Notes: generated by a model from the sequence alone, not told the origin. A DNA stretch of 64,000 nucleotides from Thalassobellus sediminis (GCF_044386045.1 NZ_JBISCD010000040.1:2054148-2118147), one strand, 5' to 3'. Counted from the stretch's first letter, positions 23,734 to 33,793 are shown. Numbers and translations: made by a program.

Positions 23734-24732
23734 ATGATAAAAAATGATACTATTAAATTTGTAATTATAGGAAGCGGGAATATTGCAAGCACATATCTTT
23801 CTGCAATAAATAATATTACAAATGCCGAAGTTGTTGGTATTGTATCTAGCAAAACTAATAAGCCAGAAGGATTAAATCATCTTCCTTTTTTTAAAGCAAT
23901 TTCTGAAATTACTACAAATTTTGATGCTGTTATTATTTGTACGCCTAACGGATTACATCATGTTAATGCAATTGAAGCCGCAACTTTAGGAAAGCATGTG
24001 TTATGCGAAAAACCAATAGATATTACTTTAGAGTCTATTGATAACATGATTGATTCATGTAAAGAAAATAGTGTTAAGCTAGCAGTGGCTTATCAAAGGC
24101 GTTATAGTTCAGATAATCCAATTGTAAAAAAGTTGATTGATGAAAATAAATTAGGAAAGATATTTTCGGTCGATTTGTCAATTAAAAATTATCGCGATGA
24201 CAATTATTATAATTCCTCAGCTTATAGAGGAACGTATAATATTGATGGAGGCGGACCTTTTATTCAACAAGCATCACACTATATAGATTTGTATTATTGG
24301 TATTTTGGTAAACCCGTTAAGTTGGTAAGTAAGTTAGGAACTTTTGTGCATGATATTGAAGTTGAAGATCATGGTGCCGCTATTTGTGTTCATAATTCTG
24401 GTATGATTGCCACTATTACGGCATCAACAGCAACCAAACCAGGGTTTCCTGCTAAAATGGAAATTTACACAAGTAAAGGGTATCTAATTTTAGAGAATGA
24501 TGTTATTACCCATTGGGATATTGAAGATTTAGAAAACCCAACATCGGTAAAATCAACAGAAAATACGCATACTGGTGCTGCAACTGCATCTGTGAGTGAT
24601 ACTACTAACCACGAAACGGTTTTAAATAATTTTGTTGATGCTATAAATACAAATAGCGAACTGTTAGTTTCAGGCGAATCTGCAAGAAATGCCACAGAAA
24701 TTATTTTAGATATTTATAAAAATCAATTCTAA
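23734..24732 (+). CDS. Gfo/Idh/MocA-family oxidoreductase
   Basis: 332 residues. An N-terminal Rossmann fold starts FVIIGSGNIASTYLSAI (GxGxxA), followed by VVGIVSSK and the family motif CEKPIDI (about 91-97). The C-terminal domain has the GGGPFIQQASHYIDLYYW segment with the conserved Asp/His pair. These enzymes oxidise or reduce sugars or sugar derivatives with NAD(P). The gene sits alone between the ferredoxin and a PepSY protein, all on the plus strand. The substrate is not predictable. Confidence 0.88.
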   Translation: MIKNDTIKFVIIGSGNIASTYLSAINNITNAEVVGIVSSKTNKPEGLNHLPFFKAISEITTNFDAVIICTPNGLHHVNAIEAATLGKHVLCEKPIDITLESIDNMIDSCKENSVKLAVAYQRRYSSDNPIVKKLIDENKLGKIFSVDLSIKNYRDDNYYNSSAYRGTYNIDGGGPFIQQASHYIDLYYWYFGKPVKLVSKLGTFVHDIEVEDHGAAICVHNSGMIATITASTATKPGFPAKMEIYTSKGYLILENDVITHWDIEDLENPTSVKSTENTHTGAATASVSDTTNHETVLNNFVDAINTNSELLVSGESARNATEIILDIYKNQF

Positions 24733-24801
24733 TAGAAACTTTTTTATAAAGCCATTAAACTTTCTTGTAAAAACTAAGTCTTACACGAAAAATAAATAAT
24801 A

Positions 24802-25302
24802 ATGACAAATAAGTACATGCGAATTATTCATCGCTATCTAGGGTTTTTTCTAATAGGAATCATGACTGTTTATGCCTTAAGCGGTATTGTATTAGTTTTT
24901 AGAGATACCGAATTTTTAAAAAGTGAAGTTCAAGTAGAAAAAAAATTAAAGCCTAATATTAAGTCGGTAGATTTAGGAAGGCAATTACGTAAAAGGAATT
25001 TTAAAGTTTTGAAAGAAGAGAATAATCTTGTTTTTTTTGAGAACGGGCAATATGATAAGAAAACAGGTGTTGCTAAATATAAAAACAAGGAATTACCCTA
25101 TGTTTTAAATCAAATGACAAAACTTCATAAAGCGAGTTCGAAACAGCCTTTATATTGGTTGAATATATTTTCCGGAGTGTCTTTATTTTTCTTTGCTATT
25201 TCATCTTTTTGGATGTTTTTACCAAAAACCAAGATTTATAAAAAAGGATTGTATTTTACTTTTTTCGGAATGGTTCTAACCTTTATTTTACTTTTTGTAT
25301 AG
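24802..25302 (+). CDS. PepSY-type membrane protein
   Basis: 166 residues. An N-terminal RIIHRYLGFFLIGIMTVYALSGIVLVFRD is the typical first PepSY-TM helix with a conserved His. The soluble middle (about 35-115) is PepSY-like with strand-rich segments (NNLVFFENGQYDKKTGVAKY). Two helices follow (YWLNIFSGVSLFFFAISSFWMFL, GLYFTFFGMVLTFILLFV), with LHKASSKQPLYW in between. It is an inner-membrane protein; relatives occur in iron uptake and ferric-reductase contexts. It lies 29 bp before thiN, so the two are possibly co-transcribed. Confidence 0.75.
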   Translation: MTNKYMRIIHRYLGFFLIGIMTVYALSGIVLVFRDTEFLKSEVQVEKKLKPNIKSVDLGRQLRKRNFKVLKEENNLVFFENGQYDKKTGVAKYKNKELPYVLNQMTKLHKASSKQPLYWLNIFSGVSLFFFAISSFWMFLPKTKIYKKGLYFTFFGMVLTFILLFV

Positions 25303-25331
25303 ATTAAAATGCTATTTGTATTTTTGTCTCA

Positions 25332-25937
25332 ATGAATGAAAAGAAAGTATTTCTTCTTATAAATGGGGAGCCGCCAAATAAGATTCCAGATTTAACAAAG
25401 TATCATCTTGTTTGTGCAACTGATGGTGCGTATCGGTTTTTAGAAAAAAATAATATTACTCCTAATTTTATTAGTGGCGATTTTGATTCGGTTGAACGTC
25501 TTCCTGAACATATTGAAGTCATTCATACACCTAATCAAGATTATACAGATTTTGATAAAGTGTTGCAGATATTATTCGAAAGAGGGTATAAATCTATTCA
25601 TGTTTTTGGTGCCAGTGGGCAAGAACAAGATCATTTTTTAGGAAACTTACACACAGCCATTCAATGGAAAGAGAAACTCAATCTTACTTTTTTTGATAAT
25701 TTTGGTTCTTATTTTTTAGCTGATACTCGTTTAGAATTATCTAATTGTAAAGGAAAAACAATATCGTTAGTGCCTTTTCCAACAGCAACGAACATTATAA
25801 CAAAAGGCTTGGAGTATCCTTTAAATAAGGAAACGCTTTCTTTTGGAAACAGAATAGGAACAAGAAATGTAGCAATTGATGATGATATTGCTATTACTTT
25901 TGAAACAGGTAGTTTATTTGTTTTTATCAATCAATAA
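25332..25937 (+). CDS. thiN: Thiamine diphosphokinase
   Basis: 201 residues of the thiamin pyrophosphokinase family. Motifs: LVCATDGAYRFL, ISGDFDSV (about 48-55), NQDYTDFDKVLQIL and GASGQEQDHFLGNL, which build the ATP- and metal-binding site. The C-terminal beta domain (TKGLEYPLNKETLSFGNRIGTRN) binds thiamine. It transfers pyrophosphate from ATP to thiamine to give the cofactor TPP. It has a complete length. Confidence 0.92.
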   Translation: MNEKKVFLLINGEPPNKIPDLTKYHLVCATDGAYRFLEKNNITPNFISGDFDSVERLPEHIEVIHTPNQDYTDFDKVLQILFERGYKSIHVFGASGQEQDHFLGNLHTAIQWKEKLNLTFFDNFGSYFLADTRLELSNCKGKTISLVPFPTATNIITKGLEYPLNKETLSFGNRIGTRNVAIDDDIAITFETGSLFVFINQ

Positions 25938-26000
25938 TAGATATATTTTTAGGTTATAAACTTATCGAATCTATATACTTTAAATAATTACGGAAATAAC

Positions 26001-26008
26001 TACATTTG
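26001..26008 (+). promoter_or_regulatory. -7 box upstream of ychF
   Basis: TACATTTG matches TAnnTTTG; no clear TTG at the -33 distance. A ~95-bp leader follows and contains a small hairpin ATTTCCG..CGGAAAT just before the start. Confidence 0.5.
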
Positions 26009-26105
26009 CACTCGCAAAACAGATTCCGCGAAAGCGATAATCTTTTTAGTAAAATTTAGCTATTAAAATATTTCCGTTTTCACGGAAATAAAAAATATAA
26101 TTTCA

Positions 26106-27200
26106 ATGAAAGCAGGCATCGTAGGATTACCAAACGTAGGGAAATCAACTTTATTTAATTGTTTATCTAACGCAAAAGCACAAAGCGCAAACTTCCCGTT
26201 TTGTACAATCGAACCTAATGTTGGTGTGGTAAACGTTCCAGATCCTCGTTTAGAAAAGCTTGAAGAATTAGTAAACCCAGAACGCGTGCAACCTGCAACT
26301 GTAGAAATAGTTGATATTGCTGGCTTAGTTAAAGGAGCAAGTAAAGGTGAAGGTTTAGGAAATCAGTTTTTAGCAAATATTAGAGAGACTGATGCTATTT
26401 TACATGTATTACGTTGTTTTGATAACGATAATATTGTGCATGTTGATGGTAATGTAAATCCTATTCGCGATAAGGAAACTATCGATATGGAATTGCAACT
26501 TAAAGATTTAGAAACCGTTGAAAAAAAACTAGATAAAGTAAAACGTGCTGCTAAAACAGGAAATAAAGAAGCTCAAAAAGAAGAAGCGGTTTTGTTAAAA
26601 CTAAAAGAAGGTTTAGAAGCAGGAATTTCTGTTAGAGCTTTAGAATTTAGTGAAGAAGATGATATTGATTTTGTAAAACCATCTCAATTAATTACAGATA
26701 AGCCTGTGATGTATGTTTGTAATGTAGATGAAGGATCTGCAGTTTCAGGAAATGCTTATGTAGATTTAGTTAAAGAAACTGTAAAAGATGAAAATGCAGA
26801 GGTATTAGTTTTAGCTGTTGGAACAGAAGCTGATATTAATGAGTTAGACGATTATGAAGAACGTCAAATGTTTTTACAAGATATAGGATTAGAGGAAGCT
26901 GGGTCAGCTAAATTAATTAGATCTGCTTATAAACTTTTAAATCAGCAAACTTATTTTACAGCCGGCGTAAAAGAAGTACGTGCTTGGACTGTAGATATTG
27001 GAGCCACAGCACCACAAGCAGCGGGAGTTATTCATACAGATTTTGAAAAAGGTTTTATTCGTGCCGAAGTTATTGGTTATGATGACTTTGCAAGCTATGG
27101 TAGTGAGGCAAAAGTGAAAGAAGCCGGAAAAATGCGTGTAGAAGGTAAAAATTATATCGTTAAAGATGGAGATGTAATGCATTTTTTGTTTAATGTGTAA
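26106..27200 (+). CDS. ychF: Redox-regulated ATPase YchF (OBG family)
   Basis: 364 residues, the family's usual length. P-loop GLPNVGKSTLFN (7-18), DIAGLVKGASKGEGLGNQFL (switch region), NVDE in place of the usual NKxD, consistent with ATP rather than GTP preference, and a C-terminal TGS domain (TYFTAGVKEVRAWTVDIGATAPQAAGVIHTDFEKGFIRAEVI). It is a ribosome-associated ATPase linked to oxidative-stress control in other bacteria. It is monocistronic. Confidence 0.95.
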   Translation: MKAGIVGLPNVGKSTLFNCLSNAKAQSANFPFCTIEPNVGVVNVPDPRLEKLEELVNPERVQPATVEIVDIAGLVKGASKGEGLGNQFLANIRETDAILHVLRCFDNDNIVHVDGNVNPIRDKETIDMELQLKDLETVEKKLDKVKRAAKTGNKEAQKEEAVLLKLKEGLEAGISVRALEFSEEDDIDFVKPSQLITDKPVMYVCNVDEGSAVSGNAYVDLVKETVKDENAEVLVLAVGTEADINELDDYEERQMFLQDIGLEEAGSAKLIRSAYKLLNQQTYFTAGVKEVRAWTVDIGATAPQAAGVIHTDFEKGFIRAEVIGYDDFASYGSEAKVKEAGKMRVEGKNYIVKDGDVMHFLFNV

Positions 27201-27216
27201 TTATACTCAGAACTTA

Positions 27217-27248
27217 TTGCTTATTAAGTAAGAAATATTATATATTTG
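27217..27248 (+). promoter_or_regulatory. Promoter of the SRPBCC gene
   Basis: TTG (27217-27219), 21 nt, TATATTTG (27241-27248), 30 bp before the preferred ATG at 27279. Confidence 0.65.
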
Positions 27249-27278
27249 TATTCCCCTCTCAATAGAAATATATTAAAA

Positions 27279-27737
27279 ATGCCTACAATTGAAATAAAAA
27301 CTGAAATACATTCAGACAAGAAAAAGTGTTTTGATTTAGCTAGAAACATTGATTTACATCAAGATTCACTAAAGTTTTCTGGAGAAAAAGCTATTGCTGG
27401 AAAGACTAAAGGTCTCATAGGTCAAGGAGAATGGGTTTGTTGGGAAGCAAAGCATCTTGGCTTTGTACAACATTTAACATCTAAAATTACAGAGTTTGAT
27501 GAGCCAAATTATTTTGTAGATGAGATGGTTATGGGAGCCTTTAAATCATTTCGTCATGAGCATCATTTTGAAGAAACAAATGCTGGAACTGAAATGATAG
27601 ATGTGTTCTATTTTGAATCACCGCTTGGAATTTTAGGTAAAATAGCAAATACTCTTTTTTTAAAGCGATATATGACAAATCTTTTAAAGACTAGAAATAA
27701 ATTCTTAAAAGAAAAAGCAGAGTCTTCAGAATCATAA
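27279..27737 (+). CDS. SRPBCC-family protein
   Basis: 152 residues starting at the ATG at 27279. An earlier ATG at 27246 overlaps the predicted -7 box and is unlikely. The fold is a START/SRPBCC hydrophobic-ligand pocket: IEIKTEIHSDKKKCFDLARNIDLH at the N-terminus, EWVCWEAKHLGFVQHLTSKITEFDEPNYF in the middle and a C-terminal helix (FLKRYMTNLLKTRNKFLKEKA). No catalytic residues are recognised. The ligand and role are unknown. Cytosolic. Confidence 0.82.
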   Translation: MPTIEIKTEIHSDKKKCFDLARNIDLHQDSLKFSGEKAIAGKTKGLIGQGEWVCWEAKHLGFVQHLTSKITEFDEPNYFVDEMVMGAFKSFRHEHHFEETNAGTEMIDVFYFESPLGILGKIANTLFLKRYMTNLLKTRNKFLKEKAESSES

Positions 27738-27885
27738 AAGCAGTTTATACTAAGTTTGTTGATAAACATTTATTCCAATAATACTTTTCAGTATTCAGGT
27801 ATTCGTTTATAAAATTATAACCTGAACATCGTAATTCTTCATTTTTGTGAAAAATCATTCAGTAACACAAACCTAAATTCGTGCT

Positions 27886-28788
27886 ATGCAAGCAAAAAGA
27901 GGTTTTTGGTACGGTATAGCAATAGGTGTTTTAGGAATTGTTCTTTTTTCCTCAAAAGCAGTTATGGTAAAATTGGCTTATAATTATAAGGTAGACGCCA
28001 TTAGTATATTATTACTTCGTATGTTGTTTTCTTTTCCGTTTTATGTAGTTATAGCTTATGTTTATGGTAAAAAGCATAGCGATTTAAAAGCAAAGAAAAC
28101 GGATTACGCTTGGATTCTATTTTTTGGTTTTGTTGGTTATTATTTAGCAAGTTATTTCGATTTTGTAGGACTTATTTATATTAAAGCCAGTTTAGAACGT
28201 ATAATACTCTTTATATATCCAACAATTGTAATTCTTTTAAATAAGTTCTTTTTAAAACAACCCATAAATAAAGTTCAGGCAGGAGCTATCGGGTTAACTT
28301 ATTTAGGAATTATTATAGCGTTTGGAGATGAGGTTGTTATCTCTGGTAAAGACAATTATTTAGGTGGTTTTTATATTTTATTAAGTGCAATAACGTATGC
28401 TTCATATTTAGTAGGTAGTGGTTGGTTGATTCCAAAATTTGGAGTCATGAAATTCACAGCTTATGCTATGCTTGTTTCATGTGTTTGTGTTTTTATTCAT
28501 TATGGTATTATTAACGAAGTAGATCTGTTTAGCTTTACTTGGCAAGTATATCTATTAGGATTTTTAATTGCTGTTTTTGCAACCGTTATTCCTTCTTTTT
28601 TAGTGTCAACTTCTATAAAAATGATTAGTTCGTCAAATTTTGCAATTGTAGCCGGCATTGGTCCAATTTCAACTATTATTTTGGCTGCTATTTTTTTAAA
28701 TGAAAAACTGACTTTACTACAGTTATTTGGTGCTTTAATAGTTATTATTGGTATATTATTCGTTTCTATTAAAAAAAGTAAAGTCTAA
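27886..28788 (+). CDS. EamA/DMT-family transporter
   Basis: 300 residues with ten predicted membrane helices in two EamA halves (about 10-140 and 155-295). The family pattern LLRMLFSFPFY and YIKASLERIILFIYPTIVILLNKFFL in the first half is repeated as FAIVAGIGPISTIILAAIFLNEKLT in the second. It is an inner-membrane metabolite exporter of the drug/metabolite transporter superfamily; the substrate is unknown. It is a single gene with a 148-bp upstream region. Confidence 0.88.
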   Translation: MQAKRGFWYGIAIGVLGIVLFSSKAVMVKLAYNYKVDAISILLLRMLFSFPFYVVIAYVYGKKHSDLKAKKTDYAWILFFGFVGYYLASYFDFVGLIYIKASLERIILFIYPTIVILLNKFFLKQPINKVQAGAIGLTYLGIIIAFGDEVVISGKDNYLGGFYILLSAITYASYLVGSGWLIPKFGVMKFTAYAMLVSCVCVFIHYGIINEVDLFSFTWQVYLLGFLIAVFATVIPSFLVSTSIKMISSSNFAIVAGIGPISTIILAAIFLNEKLTLLQLFGALIVIIGILFVSIKKSKV

Positions 28789-28910
28789 GTGTTAAGGTTC
28801 TCAACAATAACAATTCTATATTGTTAATTACTTTGTGCAAAGGTTATTTCTTTTTTTATAAGGTTGTATTATATTAGCAACCAATCACGAATTTTTACGC
28901 AACATCTACT

Positions 28911-30761
28911 ATGGCTGAACAATCTAACTATACCGAAGATAATATACGTTCACTTGACTGGAAAGAGCATATTCGTATGCGACCAGGAATGTATATTGGT
29001 AAGCTAGGTGATGGTTCGTCTCCGGATGATGGAATTTACATTCTTTTAAAAGAAGTTTTAGATAACTCTATTGATGAGTACGTTATGGGAGCCGGAAAAA
29101 CCATTGAAATTTCTATTCAAGGTACCAAAGTAACTGTTCGAGATTATGGTCGTGGTATTCCGCTAGGAAAAGTGGTAGATGTGGTTTCTAAAATGAATAC
29201 AGGCGGAAAGTACGATTCTAAAGCTTTTAAAAAATCTGTTGGTTTAAATGGAGTAGGTACAAAAGCCGTAAATGCTTTATCTTCTTTCTTTAGAGTAGAA
29301 TCTACGCGTGATAGTAAAAGCGCTTCCGCGGAATTTGAGCAAGGAAATTTAATCAATCAAGATTTATTAGAAGAAACCTCACGCCGTAAAGGAACGAAAG
29401 TGTCTTTTATTCCAGATGAATTAATCTTTAAAAACTATAAGTTTAGAAGTGAGTACATTGTTAAAATGCTTAAAAACTATGTGTACTTAAATCCTGGTTT
29501 AACAATTGTTTTTAATGGCGAAAAGTATTTTAGTGAAAACGGATTAAAAGATTTATTAAATGAGAAGATTGCAGAATCCGATTTATTATATCCTATAATT
29601 CATTTAAAAGGTGATGATATTGAAGTTGCCTTAACACACAGTAAAACACAATATAGCGAAGAATATAATAGTTTTGTAAATGGGCAAAATACAACGCAAG
29701 GTGGGACACATTTAAATGCTTTTAGAGAAGCCTTTGTAAGAACTATTCGTGAGTTTTATGGTAAAAACTATGACGCATCAGATATTAGAAAATCTGTTGT
29801 AAGTGCCATTGCTATTAAAGTTATGGAACCCGTTTTTGAAAGTCAAACTAAAACGAAGTTGGGTTCTACCGATATGGGAGGCGATTTACCTACTGTAAGA
29901 ACTTATATTAGTGATTTTCTTAAAACCCATTTAGATAATTTTTTACATAAAAACACAGATACTGCCGAAAAATTACAACGTAAAATTTTGCAAGCTGAAC
30001 GAGAGCGTAAAGAATTATCGGGTATCCGTAAGTTAGCTAAAGATCGCGCTAAGAAAGCAAGTCTTCATAATAAAAAATTAAGAGATTGTAGAGTTCATTT
30101 TGGAGATACTAAAAACGAAAGAAATCTAGAAACGACCCTGTTTATCACAGAGGGAGATTCAGCTTCTGGTAGTATTACAAAATCACGAGATGTAAATACA
30201 CAAGCGGTTTTTAGTTTAAAAGGGAAACCTTTAAACTGTTATGGCTTAAGCAAGAAAATTGTTTATGAAAATGAAGAGTTTAATTTGTTGCAAGCTGCTT
30301 TAAACATAGAAGAAACTTTAGAAGATTTAAGATATAACAATGTTGTAATTGCTACCGATGCCGATGTAGATGGAATGCATATTCGTTTGTTATTAATAAC
30401 TTTTTTCCTTCAGTTTTTTCCTGAAGTTATAAAAAATGGGCATTTATATATATTACAAACACCTTTATTTAGAGTGCGTAATAAAAAAGAAACCATTTAT
30501 TGTTACACTGAAGATGAACGTAGAAATGCCATTGAAAAATTAAAACCAAAACCAGAAATAACTCGATTTAAAGGACTTGGTGAAATTTCGCCAGATGAGT
30601 TTAAACATTTTATAGGAGACGATATTAGGTTAGACCCTATTATGTTAGATGATAACATGTCTATTGAAGATTTATTAGCATTTTATATGGGTAAAAACAC
30701 ACCTACAAGACAAGAATTTATCATTGATAATTTGAAGGTAGAATTAGATATTATTGAATAA
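28911..30761 (+). CDS. parE: DNA topoisomerase IV subunit B
   Basis: 616 residues. GHKL ATPase motifs: EVLDNSIDEY, VRDYGRGIPLG and GLNGVGTKAVNALS, near the N-terminus, with the transducer QTKTKLGSTDM. The TOPRIM domain contains FITEGDSASGS and ATDADVDGMHIRLLL. The protein ends in the short C-terminal part typical of ParE. With ParC it decatenates chromosomes. The partner gene follows 313 bp downstream, with a small ORF in between. Confidence 0.94.
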   Translation: MAEQSNYTEDNIRSLDWKEHIRMRPGMYIGKLGDGSSPDDGIYILLKEVLDNSIDEYVMGAGKTIEISIQGTKVTVRDYGRGIPLGKVVDVVSKMNTGGKYDSKAFKKSVGLNGVGTKAVNALSSFFRVESTRDSKSASAEFEQGNLINQDLLEETSRRKGTKVSFIPDELIFKNYKFRSEYIVKMLKNYVYLNPGLTIVFNGEKYFSENGLKDLLNEKIAESDLLYPIIHLKGDDIEVALTHSKTQYSEEYNSFVNGQNTTQGGTHLNAFREAFVRTIREFYGKNYDASDIRKSVVSAIAIKVMEPVFESQTKTKLGSTDMGGDLPTVRTYISDFLKTHLDNFLHKNTDTAEKLQRKILQAERERKELSGIRKLAKDRAKKASLHNKKLRDCRVHFGDTKNERNLETTLFITEGDSASGSITKSRDVNTQAVFSLKGKPLNCYGLSKKIVYENEEFNLLQAALNIEETLEDLRYNNVVIATDADVDGMHIRLLLITFFLQFFPEVIKNGHLYILQTPLFRVRNKKETIYCYTEDERRNAIEKLKPKPEITRFKGLGEISPDEFKHFIGDDIRLDPIMLDDNMSIEDLLAFYMGKNTPTRQEFIIDNLKVELDIIE

Positions 30762-30860
30762 AAGGTGTTTTTGAAAACGAAATACGTATTTTAAATCGAT
30801 AAAATTGAGAATTATATAAAATAATAAGTTAAAAATTACCAACATATACTAGTTTAGTTT

Positions 30861-30868
30861 TAAATTTG
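30861..30868 (+). promoter_or_regulatory. -7 box between parE and parC
   Basis: TAAATTTG is a perfect TAnnTTTG and is followed by GCAG. It would start a transcript near 30875, covering the small ORF and parC, so parC need not rely on the parE promoter. Confidence 0.6.
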
Positions 30869-30928
30869 CAGTACAAGAAAAGTAAATTTATTAATGGCCT
30901 TATAAAAAGGTATATAAAACTAAAAGAT

Positions 30929-31066
30929 ATGTTGTACACAAAAGAAAAAAATAAAAAAACTAAAAGAGATTATTCTTACTTGCATGCTGCTTTAACAAGT
31001 GAAAAATTAAATAAAAGTAAAAAGAAAGGAAGAGTAACTCTTAGCGGGAAACCCAAAATAAATTGA
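30929..31066 (+). CDS. Small basic protein upstream of parC
   Basis: 45 residues from the ATG at 30929 (MLYTKEKNKKTKRDYSYLHA, then ALTSEKLNKSKKKGRVTLSGKPKIN). About one third of the residues are Lys or Arg. It starts some 55 bp after a TAnnTTTG box and ends 8 bp before the parC ATG. A longer reading from a TTG at 30866 would overlap the promoter. No homologue is recognised. Position and composition suggest a real small gene, but it could be a leader. Confidence 0.45.
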   Translation: MLYTKEKNKKTKRDYSYLHAALTSEKLNKSKKKGRVTLSGKPKIN

Positions 31067-31074
31067 CCTAATTA

Positions 31075-33711
31075 ATGATTGAAGACAGCGACGACTTAAT
31101 TAACGAACAAGACGAACCTCAAGAAACCATAACCCGTATAACGGGCATGTATAAAGATTGGTTTTTAGATTATGCATCCTACGTTATTTTAGAACGTGCT
31201 GTACCAGCCATTGAAGACGGCTTTAAACCAGTACAGCGTCGTATCATGCACTCTATGAAAGATTTGGATGATGGACGCTACAATAAAGTTGCCAATATTG
31301 TTGGGCATACCATGCAATACCATCCGCACGGAGATGCAAGTATTGCAGATGCCATGGTGCAAATTGGTCAAAAAGATTTATTAATAGATACTCAAGGAAA
31401 CTGGGGAAATATTTTAACAGGCGATCGTGCTGCAGCGTCTCGTTATATTGAAGCGCGAATTTCTAAATTTGGATTAGATGTAGTTTTTAATCCAAAAATT
31501 ACCGAATGGCAAGCCAGTTATGATGGTAGAAGAAAAGAACCTGTAAACTTACCTGTTATGTTTCCTTTGCTTTTAGCACAAGGAGGTGAGGGGATTGCAG
31601 TTGGATTATCTACAAAAATACTACCACACAATTTTATAGAACTTATAGATGCTTCTATTAAGCATTTACAAGGAAAAAGATTTATTATTTTACCCGATTT
31701 TCCTACTGCAGGAATAGCCGATTTTTCTAATTATAATGATGGATTACGAGGAGGAAAAGTACGAGTTCGTGCTAAAATTTCACAATTAGATAAAAACACG
31801 TTAGTTATAACCGAAATTCCTTTTGGTACAACCACATCGTCTTTAATAGATTCTATTTTAAAGGCAAATGATAAAGGGAAAATCAAAGTTAAAAAGATAG
31901 AAGACAATACTGCTGCCGAAGTTGAAATATTAGTTCACTTACCATCAGGCTTATCACCAGACAAAACTATTGATGCCTTATTTGCATTTACTAGTTGTGA
32001 GTCTTCAATTTCTCCATTAGGTTGTGTTATTGAAGATAATAAACCGCTGTTTGTTGGCGTTACAGAAATGTTACGTCGTAGTACCGATAATACGGTTCAG
32101 CTTTTAAAACAAGAATTAGAAATAAAATTAGGTGAATTTGAAGAGCAATGGCATTTTGCGTCTTTAGAGCGTATTTTTATTGAAAATAGAATTTACCGAG
32201 ATATTGAAGAAGAAGAAACATGGGAAGGTGTTATTAGCGCCATTGATAAAGGACTTAAACCACATATAAAGCATTTAAAACGAGCCGTAACAGAAGAAGA
32301 TATTGTACGTTTAACAGAAATTCGTATTAAGCGTATTTCAAAATTTGATATTGATAAAGCGCAACAAAAAATTGATGCTTTAGAAGAGCAAATAGCCGAA
32401 ATTAAACATCATTTAGCAAATTTAATAGATTATGCTATTGCATATTTTACAAGGCTTAAAAAAGAATACGGAGAAGGAAGAGAACGTAAAACAGAGATAA
32501 GAACCTTTGATGATGTTGATGCAACCAAAGTTGTTATAAGAAACACGAAACTTTATGTAAATAGAGAAGAAGGTTTTATTGGAACGTCTTTACGTCGTGA
32601 TGAATATGTGGGTGATTGTAGTGATATTGATGATATTATAGTGTTTACTGGCCAAGGAAAAATGATGGTTACTAAAGTAGATTCTAAAACCTTTATAGGT
32701 AAAGATATTATTCATGTTGCGGTATTTAAAAAGAAAGATAAGCGTACTATTTATAATATGATTTATCGTGATGGAAGCAAAGGACCATCTTATATAAAAC
32801 GCTTTGCTGTAACCTCTATTACTCGTGATAGAGAATATGATTTAACGAACGGCAGTAAAAATTCTAAGGCATTATATTTTTCAGCAAATCCAAATGGAGA
32901 AGCAGAAGTTGTTACTGTTTTGTTACGACAAGCTGGTAGTATTAAAAAACTAAAATGGGATATTGACTTTGCCGACATTTTAATAAAAGGTAGAGTTTCA
33001 AAAGGAAATTTGGTTACTAAATATCCTATTAAGCGTATAGAGCTTAAAGAAAAAGGCGTTTCTACTTTAAAACCACGTAAAATTTGGTTTGATGATGCCG
33101 TACAAAGACTAAATGTTGATGGTAGAGGAGAACTCATTGGTGAGTTTAGAGGTGAAGATAAATTACTTATTATCAATCAGTCAGGAGCATTAAAAACAGT
33201 AACACCTGAGGTTACTATGCATTTTGATGATGATATGATTGTTATGGAAAAATGGGTGCCTAAAAAACCTATATCTGCGGTTTATTTCAATGGTGAAAAA
33301 GAGATCTATTATGTGAAACGCTTTTTAATTGAAAACGAGGGTAGAGAAGAATCTTTTATATCCGATCATCCTAACTCGCAACTAGAAATAGTATCAACCG
33401 ATTGGAAACCTATGGCAGAAATTGTTTTTGCTAAAGAACGTGGTAAAGACAGAAAAGAAAATTTAGAGATTAATTTAGAGGAGTTCATTTCTATAAAAGG
33501 TATTAATGCTTTAGGAAATCAATTAACAAAGGATAAAGTAAATCAAATAAATTTATTAGATCCTATTCCTTTTGAAGCTCCTGAAGAAGTACATGCTGAT
33601 GATTTAGAAGTAGTAGATGAAACAGAGGTTTCAACAGGAAACTCAAAATCAGATGCAAAGTCTAACGACGATAGTGATGATGAAGGTGAAGTACAAATCA
33701 CTTTGTTTTAA
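31075..33711 (+). CDS. parC: DNA topoisomerase IV subunit A
   Basis: 878 residues. Breakage-reunion domain at the N-terminus with DGFKPVQRRIMHSM, HPHGDASIADAMVQIGQ and the catalytic Tyr in AASRYIEARI (Tyr 124). A coiled-coil tower segment follows (about 420-460), then beta-pinwheel-like repeats. The acidic C-terminal tail (DDLEVVDETEVSTGNSKSD) is a feature of Bacteroidota ParC. It acts with ParE in decatenation. The start ATG is the one giving the acidic leader MIEDSDDLINEQ. Confidence 0.93.
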   Translation: MIEDSDDLINEQDEPQETITRITGMYKDWFLDYASYVILERAVPAIEDGFKPVQRRIMHSMKDLDDGRYNKVANIVGHTMQYHPHGDASIADAMVQIGQKDLLIDTQGNWGNILTGDRAAASRYIEARISKFGLDVVFNPKITEWQASYDGRRKEPVNLPVMFPLLLAQGGEGIAVGLSTKILPHNFIELIDASIKHLQGKRFIILPDFPTAGIADFSNYNDGLRGGKVRVRAKISQLDKNTLVITEIPFGTTTSSLIDSILKANDKGKIKVKKIEDNTAAEVEILVHLPSGLSPDKTIDALFAFTSCESSISPLGCVIEDNKPLFVGVTEMLRRSTDNTVQLLKQELEIKLGEFEEQWHFASLERIFIENRIYRDIEEEETWEGVISAIDKGLKPHIKHLKRAVTEEDIVRLTEIRIKRISKFDIDKAQQKIDALEEQIAEIKHHLANLIDYAIAYFTRLKKEYGEGRERKTEIRTFDDVDATKVVIRNTKLYVNREEGFIGTSLRRDEYVGDCSDIDDIIVFTGQGKMMVTKVDSKTFIGKDIIHVAVFKKKDKRTIYNMIYRDGSKGPSYIKRFAVTSITRDREYDLTNGSKNSKALYFSANPNGEAEVVTVLLRQAGSIKKLKWDIDFADILIKGRVSKGNLVTKYPIKRIELKEKGVSTLKPRKIWFDDAVQRLNVDGRGELIGEFRGEDKLLIINQSGALKTVTPEVTMHFDDDMIVMEKWVPKKPISAVYFNGEKEIYYVKRFLIENEGREESFISDHPNSQLEIVSTDWKPMAEIVFAKERGKDRKENLEINLEEFISIKGINALGNQLTKDKVNQINLLDPIPFEAPEEVHADDLEVVDETEVSTGNSKSDAKSNDDSDDEGEVQITLF

Positions 33712-33793
33712 ACTAAATTCTTAAATAAAAGTTGTATTTTATACAAAAAGTAGCTAAAAAGAAAGGCTTTAAATTAATATTACCTCCCTGAAA

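Noticed and set aside
30866..30928. Longer version of the small ORF upstream of parC, starting at TTG 30866
   Set aside because: The TTG lies inside the TAAATTTG promoter box.
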